Positions 5,225-13,819 of a stretch of DNA of 31,517 nt are shown here, piece by piece; position 1 is the first letter of the stretch, and each line of letters begins with the position of its first letter. The DNA lies in NCBI GenBank assembly GCA_900541695.1, contig UQKL01000021.1, positions 1 through 31,517 of the forward strand, in the 5' to 3' direction. The notes beneath the pieces were generated by a model, which saw nothing but the letters and a program-made list of their open reading frames with translations, did no database searches and had not been told where the DNA came from. This DNA comes from an uncultured Collinsella sp. GTDB taxonomy: Bacteria; Actinomycetota; Coriobacteriia; Coriobacteriales; Coriobacteriaceae. A program made the translations under genes and the position numbers.

Positions 5225-7369
5225 ATGAGGTTACCGGCTTTTGCTAAGAAGGCGTTTAGGGGGGGCATAGTCGCGGCGCTTGTGCTTGCCATGCCCGCGC
5301 CCGCGCTCGCCTGCACGCAGGTTTACATCGGTAAGAACCAGACAACGACGGGCGATACCTATGTCGGCCGCGCCGAGGACTATTCACCTCGCTACTGCAA
5401 GACCTTTGGCGTGCAGCAGCCGATCGACAACCCTGTCTTCCGTTCTTTCGAGAACGATTCTGTGCCGGGGACCGGCTTTGAGTACACCTATCAGGGTCGC
5501 TCGTATCGTTACACCTATGTTCGTGACAATCCCGATGAGTGGGATGCCCAGGACGACGAGGCAGCGTCCCGCGTGTATTCCGAGGCCGGCACCAACGAGC
5601 GCGGCGTCTCCGTTTCCGCGACGCTCACAACGGATTACAACGACGGAATCGATGCTATCGACCCTCGTGTCGACACGGGCATCGGCGAGTATAACCTGGC
5701 CGACTACCTGTTGAGCGTTTCGTCCACGGCGCGCGACGGCGTGGAGAAGCTCGGCGCCATCATCGATCAGTACGGCTCTCAGGACTGCAACCAGATCGTC
5801 ATTGCCGACAATACCGAGACCTGGATTTTCGCTCAGCTTTCGGGCCATCAGTGGATTGCCGTCAAGATGGGCGACGACGTGGCGTCCGTTAATCCCAACA
5901 TCGGCGGCCTGCAGTATAAGGTCGATCTTGACGATGCGAGTCAGTGCCTGCACTCGGCCGATGTCGTGACGCTGCCCGAGTCCAACGGCGTTCTCGTAAC
6001 CTATGACGACGGCACGCCGAACATCTTCAAGACGTATGGCAAGGAGAATTCGGGTTCGTCGCAGAATACGCGCCTGGCCCAGGGACGTGCTTACTTCGGT
6101 GCTGCCCTTGCGCCTCAGACGGACTATACCGTTGATGAACAGGGTCGCGTCACCTCGCTCATCGACCCGCAGCTGACGTTTACGCCGGGCATCAAATCCG
6201 ATACGTTCACGGCGCTGCGTTCCCTCGCTGCCCGCGGTGAGCAGGATGACGGCCTCAACGCCAATCTCAACAGTGCCCTGTATGCCATCGGCAACAACAG
6301 GACGACCGAGGGCAATATCTTCCAGATTCGGTCCGGCCTTTCCAGTGATATCGCCACGATTCAGTGGGAAGCGCTTTCGCGTTGCGAGTTCAGCGTGTAC
6401 CTGCCCAGCTACTCTGCGCTGTTGACGGAAGTTCCGGCTGACTACTTCCCGGCGTGGAACACGGTGGACGGCACTTATACAGGACGCAAGGACGACGTTG
6501 CGCAGGCTTTGGTCGAAAAGGACGGCAAGAACCTCGACTACGTCTTCATGGACATCAACACGCTCGCCTACAACAACCGTGCCTCGATGGGTGAGAACGT
6601 GCGCGCCTACCTCGATGTCCTTCAGAAGCAGGTTATCGCCCAGCAGGACGTTGTTGACGGGTTGATGCAGGCGACCCCTGCCGATCAGCGCACGGACCTT
6701 GCCAACAAGGCGTTTGCCGCAGTGAGCGAACAGGTCTACAACAAGGCGGCCAAGCTTCTCGATGAGATGCGCGCCTATGTGAATGCGGGAGATACCTCGA
6801 GTGCGTTTATGCCGAGCGACTATGACGCCGAGAATGGAACCTCCCGGACCCCGATTATGTACGCGTCCGCTTTTGTTGCTCCCAGCATCACGGCTCAGCC
6901 GCAGTCGGTAACGTGTGCTCAGGGCGCTGAGGCCAAGCTGAGCGTTGCCGCGACGGTTGATGACAGCGTGGATGGCTCGGATGCCCAGCTTACCTACCAG
7001 TGGTTCGTCAAGGGCGAGGACGGTAACTTCTCTGCCATCGACGGGGCGACGGCGGCTGAGTACGTCGCCGCGACGACCGAGGTCGGTTCAAAGGTGTATC
7101 GCGTTGAGGTGACGAGTGCTGCCGGGCTGGTTTCCACGTCCGATGAAGCGACGGTGACCGTGACGCAGGCTGCGCAGGAGGAGCCTGGGCAGAAGCCCGG
7201 TCAGAAGACGGATGTGAAGACGGACGTCAAGACCGATACCGCCAAGAAGGCGACCAAGGGAGGGCTTGCCAAGACCGGTGATTCGTCTGTGGTGACCGTG
7301 GCGCTTCTGACGGTGGCTGGAGTTCTGGCCGTTATGGGGGCCGTGCTTATCCGCAAGCGTGCGAATTAA
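5225..7369 (+). CDS. Secreted, wall-anchored C69-family peptidase with Ig-like domain
   Basis: The product is 714 residues from ATG 5225, behind a strong GGAGGGGAG site. The signal peptide ends in PAPALA, and Cys30 follows (CTQVYIGK). This is the usual placement of the N-terminal nucleophile Cys in the C69/linear-amide hydrolase family (dipeptidase or acylase type), exposed by cleavage. Family-like segments follow: GDTYVGRAEDYS, GTNERGVSVSATLTTDY, ETWIFAQLSGHQWIAVKM and ASVNPN. The catalytic part ends near residue 545. An Ig-like domain (ITAQPQSVTCAQGAEAKLSV...TYQWF) covers about 552-645, then a Lys/Thr linker. The C-terminus GLAKTGD plus a hydrophobic stretch and RKRAN is a sortase signal of the LAxTG type, which in actinobacteria is associated with class E sortases. 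The substrate is not predictable; peptides or amides at the cell surface are likely. It stands alone between two palindromic repeats. Confidence 0.9.
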   Translation: MRLPAFAKKAFRGGIVAALVLAMPAPALACTQVYIGKNQTTTGDTYVGRAEDYSPRYCKTFGVQQPIDNPVFRSFENDSVPGTGFEYTYQGRSYRYTYVRDNPDEWDAQDDEAASRVYSEAGTNERGVSVSATLTTDYNDGIDAIDPRVDTGIGEYNLADYLLSVSSTARDGVEKLGAIIDQYGSQDCNQIVIADNTETWIFAQLSGHQWIAVKMGDDVASVNPNIGGLQYKVDLDDASQCLHSADVVTLPESNGVLVTYDDGTPNIFKTYGKENSGSSQNTRLAQGRAYFGAALAPQTDYTVDEQGRVTSLIDPQLTFTPGIKSDTFTALRSLAARGEQDDGLNANLNSALYAIGNNRTTEGNIFQIRSGLSSDIATIQWEALSRCEFSVYLPSYSALLTEVPADYFPAWNTVDGTYTGRKDDVAQALVEKDGKNLDYVFMDINTLAYNNRASMGENVRAYLDVLQKQVIAQQDVVDGLMQATPADQRTDLANKAFAAVSEQVYNKAAKLLDEMRAYVNAGDTSSAFMPSDYDAENGTSRTPIMYASAFVAPSITAQPQSVTCAQGAEAKLSVAATVDDSVDGSDAQLTYQWFVKGEDGNFSAIDGATAAEYVAATTEVGSKVYRVEVTSAAGLVSTSDEATVTVTQAAQEEPGQKPGQKTDVKTDVKTDTAKKATKGGLAKTGDSSVVTVALLTVAGVLAVMGAVLIRKRAN

Positions 7370-7402
7370 CCGGAGCGGGTCATAGACGACAGCCCTAACT
7401 AA

Positions 7403-7441
7403 AAACGGTCCCGTACGAGTAATCGTGCGGGACCGTTTGCT
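7403..7441 (+). terminator. Terminator after the C69 peptidase
   Basis: AAACGGTCCCGTACGA (7403-7418) pairs with TCGTGCGGGACCGTTT (7423-7438) with one G-U pair and a four-base loop. The stem ends in a short T run. It sits 33 bp after the stop codon. Confidence 0.85.
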
Positions 7442-7456
7442 TGAGCTAAAGCAAAA

Positions 7457-7577
7457 TGAGCGGGCCAAAAAGCCCCGTGGGACTGAGGGGGCCAAAAGTC
7501 CCTGTTAAAACGCTTAAATGGCTTCTAACAGGTACATTTGGCCCCCTCAGCCCCACGGGGGACATTCGGCCCGCTCA
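7457..7577. repeat. 121-123-bp palindromic repeat, copy 2, downstream of the C69 peptidase
   Basis: The outer arms are TGAGCGGGCC (7457-7466) and GGCCCGCTCA (7568-7577). The inner arms CCCCGTGGGACTGAGGGGGCC and its near-complement surround the same loop as in copy 1. The tail AATCTTGCG is also shared. Bases 7578-7730, up to the riboswitch, contain no gene I can support. A 14-bp palindrome GAGCCATATGGCTC lies there, and the downstream promoter is presumably in this stretch. Confidence 0.85.
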
Positions 7578-7731
7578 ATCTTGCGGGTGGGCTTGGTTCG
7601 TTAGCGGCCTAGTGGCGATATGGGTTGCCTATAGGTGGTCATCCGGGAGCCATATGGCTCGGGTATGGCGGTTTTTTGTGTAGCGCATTGACCGATTTAC
7701 CTGCGGTAACGTACACTTCCTCCGATTAAAA

Positions 7732-7850
7732 ATAGAAGCCGGAGCACGGGTGCGCGCGAGCGCATAAAGGGGAATCGGGTGAGAATCCCGAGCAAGGCGG
7801 TTACTGTATGCGGGCGCGCCCGCGAGTCAGATTACCTGCCCGCGCTCTTC
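7732..7850 (+). promoter_or_regulatory. Cobalamin (B12) riboswitch
   Basis: The conserved core is visible in order: AAAGGGGAATCGGGTGAGAA, then CCCGAGC, GGCGGTTACTGTATGCGG and the B12 box GAGTCAGATTACCTGCC (7824-7840). These match the established cobalamin-aptamer pattern (GGGAA...GGTGAAA...CC...GC...ACTGT...AGTC.G..ACCTGCC). The aptamer is 176 bases upstream of the giant surface-protein gene at 8026 and on the same strand, with nothing coding between them. The 5' boundary and the expression platform are approximate. No T-tract terminator is obvious before 8026, so control may be at translation or through a structure I cannot fold by eye. Confidence 0.9.
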
Positions 7851-8025
7851 TCGAAACCGAGGGCCTCTCTGTTTGCCGCTGGATTCCGGTCTACAAGGGG
7901 TGCTGCTGAGCGTGCGTTTTGCTGCCGATAGGGTGGCTGACGTGCGCCTTTGTGCTGCCGGGGTATCGCCTGTCCCGCCTTCTTCGCCATGGCTCTATTG
8001 CAGGTTCGCGAAAGAAGGAGAATGG

Positions 8026-11000
8026 GTGACGCGAAACAACATTATGCTCAAGCGCCTGGGAGCCGCTGCTTTCTCGGCGCTGCTCGTCTGGTCGATGCCG
8101 GGTACGTCGGCATTTGCCGAGGGCGTGGCAGAGGTCGCTGTGCAGGCGCAGGCCCAGGCCTCGCAGCAGGCGGATACTGCCGAGAATGCCGACGAGTCGA
8201 GTTTCACTGCGGACGAGCAGACGGGTGCTGAAGGCGCCGAGGCATCGGCGGACGAGGCGAGCTCCGAGGCCGCTCCGTCTGCCGATGAGAGCCTTGCTGC
8301 CGCGGCGGACATCGACGACGAGGATGCCGATGCTCAGCAGGCACGCGGCGCGCGCGTCGCCAAGGCCGGCGAGACCGTGATGGTCTCTTTTGCCGATGAG
8401 CTGCCCACCACCATCGAGGCCGGGGCTGTCGTGAAGCTCGCGGCGAATATCAGCCTTGAGGCTGGCCAACAGATCGAGACCGTGGCCGGTACGCTCGATG
8501 GCCAGGGCCACAGCATCGTGCTCAACGGCAAGGCGCTGGCGAAGAGCGTGGCTGGTACGGTACAGAATCTGGGCGTGACGGGTTCGATGACGATTTCTGG
8601 CACCGACGGTCCTATCGCCACCACATGCTCGGGTACCGTGCAAATGTGCTGGTCGACGGCAAGCCCCTCTGACGACAATTGGACTTTCGCTGACGCTGCC
8701 GGTCTTGTAGGCAAGCTCGATGGCGGTTCGGTGCTCAACTCGTATTACGCCGGCAGCCTCAGCGGCATGCCCTTTGGCGGTTACGGCCTCGTTGCCTGGT
8801 ATCAGTCTGGCACCGTGACCAACAATCTGTTCACTGCGGGCGATCAGGCGTGCGGCTACAAGGTCGATTCTTCCTTTGGCAGCAAAATCTCTGTCGACGA
8901 CCTCAAGACCCAGGCCTCGGTCGATAAGCTCAACACCGATGCCCCTGACACCGGCTTTACCTGGTCTGCGCAGGGCGGTTTGCCTGTGCTGATCTCGGGC
9001 GGCGCTGCGGTCGTCGTGAACAAGGATGCCCTCAAGGCTGCGATTGACGATGCCAACGCCAAGATCGAGAACGACTACACGGCCGAGAGCTGGTCGAAGC
9101 TCGCTGAGGCCCTTGTGAGCGCTCAAGACGTCTACGCCAACGATGACGCCAAGCAGGCCGAGGTCAACGCCGCAACCAAGACGCTCACCGATGCTATTGC
9201 CGCGCTCGAGAAGCCCAAGCCCACCGAGCCCGTGGCTCAGCCGCAGAACGTAGTGCACCTGAGCTCGCAGAGCGACCTCGAAAACAAGTTCAAGCCCGCC
9301 GACGCCGACGCCGACGCCTATTACGTTCTCGACAACGACATTACCATCGATGACGAGTACTTCTTTGCTCCCATGGGCATACTTGCGGGCACACTCGACG
9401 GCCAGGGCCACACCATCACCTTCGCCAACGGCGGTGGCGTGAAGTCGCTCATGGGCGGCGTTGCCTCCACGGGCGTGGTGCAGAACATCTCGTTTGCCGG
9501 CAAACTGAAGCAGGCGACGGACGGCAAGGCGTTCGGCCCCCTGGGCAACAAGGTTCAGGGTGCCGTGCTCAACTGCTCCACGAGTGTGACCGGCAAGGGC
9601 GTTGCGGGCTTTGCGCGTACGCTCGACGGCGGCATCGTGTCCAACTGCGTGTCGACCTCCGAGGGTACAGCGGGCGCGCTGTTCGCGACCTATAGCGCGG
9701 GCCAGCTCGTCAACACCTACTGGGGCGCATTCCTCACCAACAAGATGGACGCTCCCGCCTCGGCGCTCGTCAACTCCTATGCCGTCGACCCCGCCGACAT
9801 GGCCACCGATGCCTTCGCCGATCTTATCAACGCCAACTGCGGCGCCAACGGCATCAGCTGGGGTATCGATAAAAATGGCACGCCGGTCTTTGGCTCGGGC
9901 AACAGCTACCAGGCGCCCGAGGACACCACGCCCGACGACGCCTACACCGTGAGCTTCACGGCCAACGACGGCACCAGCCAGACGGTTGCCGGCCATATGC
10001 TCGAGGTTTCGCCGGACGCTGTGAACGCCTCTCGCAAACTTGGCGTCTTTGCACTTAAGGGCGTCCCGGCCACGAGCACCATCACCTGGGGCACCGATGA
10101 CGCCAACCGCGGCAACATCGGCATCAACGAGTCCACGGGAGAGCTCTATGTCTACGACAACGCTACCGGCACGGTGACCGCCACCGAGCACAAGGCCGAT
10201 GGCTCCGAGCAGACCGTGGCTACCATCAAGATCAAGGCCAAGGCCAAACAGTTCGACGACTTTGAGCTGTGGTATCGTGCCTCCGACGGCACCGTGAGCA
10301 ACGTGACCGATGGTGCGGCTACCGTCCAAGGCTCCGAGGTGCGCAACCTCGAGATTCGCGTGCATTACGTCGACGCCGATAAGGGCGAGTACGTGCCCGT
10401 TTCGTTCAGCCGCTTCCACTTTGCCTCGAGCGATCCTACGACCATCTACAGCAACGACTACTCGGCCTGCTTTTATTTCAAGCATGCCGGCAGTGCCACG
10501 ATTACCGTTACTCCGCGCGACGCCGCATCTGCGGGCGCCGGCTCCAAGAGCGTGACGCTGACGTCCGAAGCCGTGGCCGCCACGTCCATCTCGATGGGCT
10601 ATAACGAGGACGGCGCCACCGTCTACCTGCAGGGCCGCAGCCCACTCTCCGAGCGCGGCGCGTTTTTGACCGATCACGCACGCCCGGTGGTGGCGCCCGA
10701 CAACGCCACCAACCGCGACAACTTTACCGTGACGAGCAGCGATCCTGCCGTGGCGGCCTACACCACCGCGGGCGAGATCGGCTACACGGCGTACAAGGCT
10801 GGCACCACCACGTTTACCGCGACGCTGCCCGACACGGACGCCGATGGCAAGGTCATCAGCGCGTCGTGCGACGTGACTTATGCTTACCAAAATCCGCTTG
10901 CGAGCGTGACGGCCGGCACGGACAGCCTCTACCTCAAGGCCGGCTCGGCGCAAAAGCTCGACCTGGCCTTTACCGGCAAGAACGACGCGGACGGCTGGAG

Positions 11001-12555
11001 CGTGACCGAACCCGGCCTCACCTGGACGTTCAAGACACTCGACGGCAAGGACGCCTCGGGTATCGTGGGCATCGACCGCAACGAGAAGGGTGCCTGGAAG
11101 CACGTTGACGGCGCTCCCGATGACGGCCTGTACGTGGCCTCGAGTGACTACACGGTGACGGCGCTTTCGGCCGGCACGGTGATCGCGACGGGTACGCCGG
11201 TAGACGCGACCGCCGGCGCCGAGCCCGTGACGCTTACCATCACCGTGGCCGGCGTGGCCGCGAGCCCCGCTACGAGTGAGTCCGCCTCGGCGGGCATCGA
11301 TGCTGCTGCTGCGTTCATCGACGCACACCGCAGCTCTGACGCCTTCCAGTACGGCGACGAGTGGGAGATTTACGACTTTGCCAAGGCGGGCCGCACGATC
11401 GATTCCGGGCTGCTCGACAATTACCATGCCTCGCTGGCCGAGCACAAGGCCGAGTGGGGGAGCGCGACCTGCGCTCTGACCGAGACCGAGCGTGTGGCGC
11501 TGGCTCTCTCCGCCATCGGCGAGGACATCACCGACTATGACGGCGTCAACCTGGTCGAGCTCATTTGCAGTCGCACCGATATGATGCGCGCCAACGAGAA
11601 AATCTTCGCGCTGATGGCGCTCAATGCGAGCGGCTCGGATGCACCCGCCGGTTCCGCCTGGACGCGCGCGAGCCTCGTGGACGCCGTCTGTGAGCTCCTC
11701 GGTAGCGGCGACGCTGTGGAAGGTACGCGGCTGGGCGACGTGGACCTGACGGCCATGGCGATCCAGACCGTGGCGCCCTATGCGGGCGACACCAAGGTCG
11801 ATGCCGCCATCGAGAACGGCCTCTCCTACCTCAAGGGCAAGATGAGCGCGGGTACCTGTGACTTCGGCTCTGCCGAGGCCAATGCCCAGACGATCCTCGC
11901 GCTGCTTTCGCTCGACCGAGACCCGGCCAACCCCGTCAACGGGTTTGCAAATGCTGTGACCAACGTGGTCTGCGCGCTGGACCTGTACCGCGTGGACGGA
12001 GGCAACGGCTATGCGCACAGCAAGGGCGGCGCGGCCAACGCCATGGCGACCGAGCAGGCGCTCCGCGCGCTCACGACGTATCGTGTCTCCTCGGGAGAGA
12101 CGATTGCCTGGAAGACGGCCGTGACGGCGGGCAAGGGCTCGAGCAGCAAGGACCCGCAGAAGCCCACGGTGGCGCCGGGCGTCCTGACGCCGGGTGCCGG
12201 GTCGGACGGCGGTGCCGGCAACGGGACCGGCGGTTTTGCGGGCGTAATGGCTCCTGTGGCCGCCAAGATGGCCGGTGCTTCCTCGCGCGAGGGCGCCAAG
12301 GCAGCTGGCGATTCCAAGGACGAGGCTGAATCCGGCAAGAAGGATTTGACGGAGTCTTCCGTCGCCGGTAAGACAGACAAGAGCGGCAAAAAGTCGGGCA
12401 CGTCCGGCAAGACCGCCGCGTTGAGCGCCGGCGCCGCCAACAAGGCTGCGGACGCGGGTCCAAACGGCTTTGCTATCGCTGGCGTTGCCGTGGGCATCGT
12501 CGGTATCGGGGCCGTCGGCGGCTGGTTTGTCTACACCAAACGCCGCGCGGCGTAG
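8026..12555 (+). CDS. Giant surface protein with transcobalamin-like toroid domain, B12-riboswitch controlled
   Basis: This product of about 1509 residues starts at GTG 8026, five bases after AAGGAG. The start gives a clean signal peptide (MLKRLGAAAFSALLVWSMPG...AFA), which the upstream in-frame extension would bury. In order there are: an acidic Ala/Ser/Glu/Asp-rich stretch (about 33-105); a beta-helix or GLUG-like region with GTLDGQGHSIVLNG (about 150-320); a FIVAR-like helical module (about 332-395); a second beta-helix with GTLDGQGHTITF (about 405-630); and several Ig-like or Big domains (about 640-1080). An alpha/alpha-toroid domain follows (about 1085-1370) with LTAMAIQTVAPY, VDAAIENGLSYLKGK, NAQTILALLSL and MATEQALRAL. 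This repeat pattern resembles squalene-cyclase/prenyltransferase-like and transcobalamin-type domains. A Gly/Ser/Lys-rich spacer leads to a terminal membrane segment (GFAIAGVAVGIVGIGAVGGW) and YTKRRAA. No LPxTG motif is visible. With the riboswitch, the best inference is a membrane-anchored cobalamin-capture protein. The binding is not proven. Confidence 0.8.
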   Translation: MTRNNIMLKRLGAAAFSALLVWSMPGTSAFAEGVAEVAVQAQAQASQQADTAENADESSFTADEQTGAEGAEASADEASSEAAPSADESLAAAADIDDEDADAQQARGARVAKAGETVMVSFADELPTTIEAGAVVKLAANISLEAGQQIETVAGTLDGQGHSIVLNGKALAKSVAGTVQNLGVTGSMTISGTDGPIATTCSGTVQMCWSTASPSDDNWTFADAAGLVGKLDGGSVLNSYYAGSLSGMPFGGYGLVAWYQSGTVTNNLFTAGDQACGYKVDSSFGSKISVDDLKTQASVDKLNTDAPDTGFTWSAQGGLPVLISGGAAVVVNKDALKAAIDDANAKIENDYTAESWSKLAEALVSAQDVYANDDAKQAEVNAATKTLTDAIAALEKPKPTEPVAQPQNVVHLSSQSDLENKFKPADADADAYYVLDNDITIDDEYFFAPMGILAGTLDGQGHTITFANGGGVKSLMGGVASTGVVQNISFAGKLKQATDGKAFGPLGNKVQGAVLNCSTSVTGKGVAGFARTLDGGIVSNCVSTSEGTAGALFATYSAGQLVNTYWGAFLTNKMDAPASALVNSYAVDPADMATDAFADLINANCGANGISWGIDKNGTPVFGSGNSYQAPEDTTPDDAYTVSFTANDGTSQTVAGHMLEVSPDAVNASRKLGVFALKGVPATSTITWGTDDANRGNIGINESTGELYVYDNATGTVTATEHKADGSEQTVATIKIKAKAKQFDDFELWYRASDGTVSNVTDGAATVQGSEVRNLEIRVHYVDADKGEYVPVSFSRFHFASSDPTTIYSNDYSACFYFKHAGSATITVTPRDAASAGAGSKSVTLTSEAVAATSISMGYNEDGATVYLQGRSPLSERGAFLTDHARPVVAPDNATNRDNFTVTSSDPAVAAYTTAGEIGYTAYKAGTTTFTATLPDTDADGKVISASCDVTYAYQNPLASVTAGTDSLYLKAGSAQKLDLAFTGKNDADGWSVTEPGLTWTFKTLDGKDASGIVGIDRNEKGAWKHVDGAPDDGLYVASSDYTVTALSAGTVIATGTPVDATAGAEPVTLTITVAGVAASPATSESASAGIDAAAAFIDAHRSSDAFQYGDEWEIYDFAKAGRTIDSGLLDNYHASLAEHKAEWGSATCALTETERVALALSAIGEDITDYDGVNLVELICSRTDMMRANEKIFALMALNASGSDAPAGSAWTRASLVDAVCELLGSGDAVEGTRLGDVDLTAMAIQTVAPYAGDTKVDAAIENGLSYLKGKMSAGTCDFGSAEANAQTILALLSLDRDPANPVNGFANAVTNVVCALDLYRVDGGNGYAHSKGGAANAMATEQALRALTTYRVSSGETIAWKTAVTAGKGSSSKDPQKPTVAPGVLTPGAGSDGGAGNGTGGFAGVMAPVAAKMAGASSREGAKAAGDSKDEAESGKKDLTESSVAGKTDKSGKKSGTSGKTAALSAGAANKAADAGPNGFAIAGVAVGIVGIGAVGGWFVYTKRRAA

Positions 12556-12606
12556 CGAGCGTCTGCCTGACAGGTAAATACTGCAAGGAGTATGGTCTTG
12601 CAAAGC

Positions 12607-12647
12607 GAAGGGCCCTCCTGCCGATCAGCTCGGCAGGAGGGCCCTTC
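12607..12647. terminator. Perfect 18-bp hairpin between the surface protein and hypE
   Basis: The arms at 12607-12624 (GAAGGGCCCTCCTGCCGA) and 12630-12647 are exact complements with the loop TCAGC. It sits between the convergent surface-protein gene and hypE and probably blocks readthrough in both directions. It lacks a clear U-tract. Just beyond, 12664-12700 has a degraded piece resembling the 121-123-bp repeat (TGAGTGGGCCAACGTCCC, then GGGCGGGCC). Confidence 0.7.
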
Positions 12648-12736
12648 CATCTCCTCGCAGTTTGAGTGGGCCAACGTCCCAGTGAAAATGGGCGGGCCGA
12701 TTGTGGCCGGATGCTGAGCAGCTTGCAGAGCAGCCG

Positions 12737-13771
12737 CTAGCAAATCCTCGGCAGCTGCTCTCCTACGAGCATGTCGAGGATACGGGTCGAGCCCCAGCCG
12801 GTGCGTACGCGCACGGCGGGACGGGCGCCCTCGGCAAGCGGCAGCACGCGGCCGATGATGGCGGCGTTCTCTCCGTAGCGGGCGGCGCGCATGGCCGCCA
12901 GCGCGGCATCGGCTTGCTCGGCCGGCACAACGGCAACCATCTTGCCCTCGTTTGCCACTTGCAGCACATCGTAGCCGAGCATTTCGCAGGCGGCCTGCAC
13001 GTCGGGGCGCACGGGCACGGCATCCTCGTCGACCTCCATGGCAACACCGCTGGCCTGGGCAAACTCATTGAGCGTGGATGCCAGGCCGCCGCGTGTGGGG
13101 TCGCGGAAGCAACGCGTGCCGGGCGCTGCGGCCAACACGTCGGCGATCAGATGGTTGAGCGGCGCGGCGTCGCTTTCGATCGTGCTCGAAAACGCCAGAC
13201 CTTCGCGCTGGCTCATGATAGCGATGCCGTGGTCGCCCAATGTGCCCGATACCAGGATGACATCGCCGGGTTGGCAGTTGGCGCCGGAGAGCGTCACACC
13301 TGCGGGCATCTCGCCCACGCCGGCGGTATTGATGTAGACGCCGTCGGCTCCGCCACGCTCGACCACCTTGGTGTCGCCGGTGATGATCGCCACGCCCGCC
13401 TCACGCGCCGTTTCGGCCATCGTCTGCACGATCTGGCGGAGCTTCTCCATGGGATAGCCCTCTTCGAGGATAAAGCCGCACGACAGGTAGCGCACGTTGG
13501 CGCCCGAGGTCGCGACGTCGTTGACGGTTCCGCATATGGCAAGGCGGCCGATGTTGCCGCCGGGGAAGAACTGCGGCGAGACGACAAAGCTGTCGGTCGA
13601 CATGGCGATGCGCCCGCTCGCGGGCAGCGCGGCGACGCCGGCATCGTTGCCCTCGAGCAGCTCGGGCGACCCAAAGGCATCCAGAAAGACCTCATCGATG
13701 ATTCGTTTCATCATCTGCCCGCCCGAGCCGTGGCCCAGCAGGACAGTGCTATCGGTGGCACTATGGGACAT
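12737..13771 (-). CDS. hypE: HypE, hydrogenase maturation (cyanide ligand synthesis)
   Basis: The 344-residue product is the PurM-like ATPase HypE. It dehydrates the thiocarbamate made by HypF on its own C-terminal cysteine, to give the CN ligand of the [NiFe] centre. Family signs are LLGHGSGGQMMKRII and LEGNDAGV near the N-terminus, TGDTKVVERG in the middle, RDPTRGGLA, and the required C-terminal PRIC with Cys as the last residue. I prefer ATG 13771 (GGAG eight bases upstream) to TTG 13777, whose spacing is too short. It is the last gene of the nikR-hyp operon, 48 bp after hypD. Confidence 0.95.
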   Translation of the reverse strand: MSHSATDSTVLLGHGSGGQMMKRIIDEVFLDAFGSPELLEGNDAGVAALPASGRIAMSTDSFVVSPQFFPGGNIGRLAICGTVNDVATSGANVRYLSCGFILEEGYPMEKLRQIVQTMAETAREAGVAIITGDTKVVERGGADGVYINTAGVGEMPAGVTLSGANCQPGDVILVSGTLGDHGIAIMSQREGLAFSSTIESDAAPLNHLIADVLAAAPGTRCFRDPTRGGLASTLNEFAQASGVAMEVDEDAVPVRPDVQAACEMLGYDVLQVANEGKMVAVVPAEQADAALAAMRAARYGENAAIIGRVLPLAEGARPAVRVRTGWGSTRILDMLVGEQLPRIC

Positions 13772-13819
13772 ATCCAAAACTCCAATCGTGGGTGGTGCCG
13801 GCGTGCGGGTGCGTTCGGG

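Noticed and set aside
7873..8025. Longer N-terminus for the giant surface protein
   Set aside because: It would start just after the riboswitch and place the signal peptide inside the protein; GTG 8026 has a good ribosome site.
7891..12603. An open frame of 1570 codons on the minus strand opposite the giant surface protein
   Set aside because: It mirrors the plus-strand gene almost end to end, is rich in Arg, Gly and His as expected from the complement of GC-biased codons, has no domain sense, and the plus strand has riboswitch, ribosome site and signal peptide.
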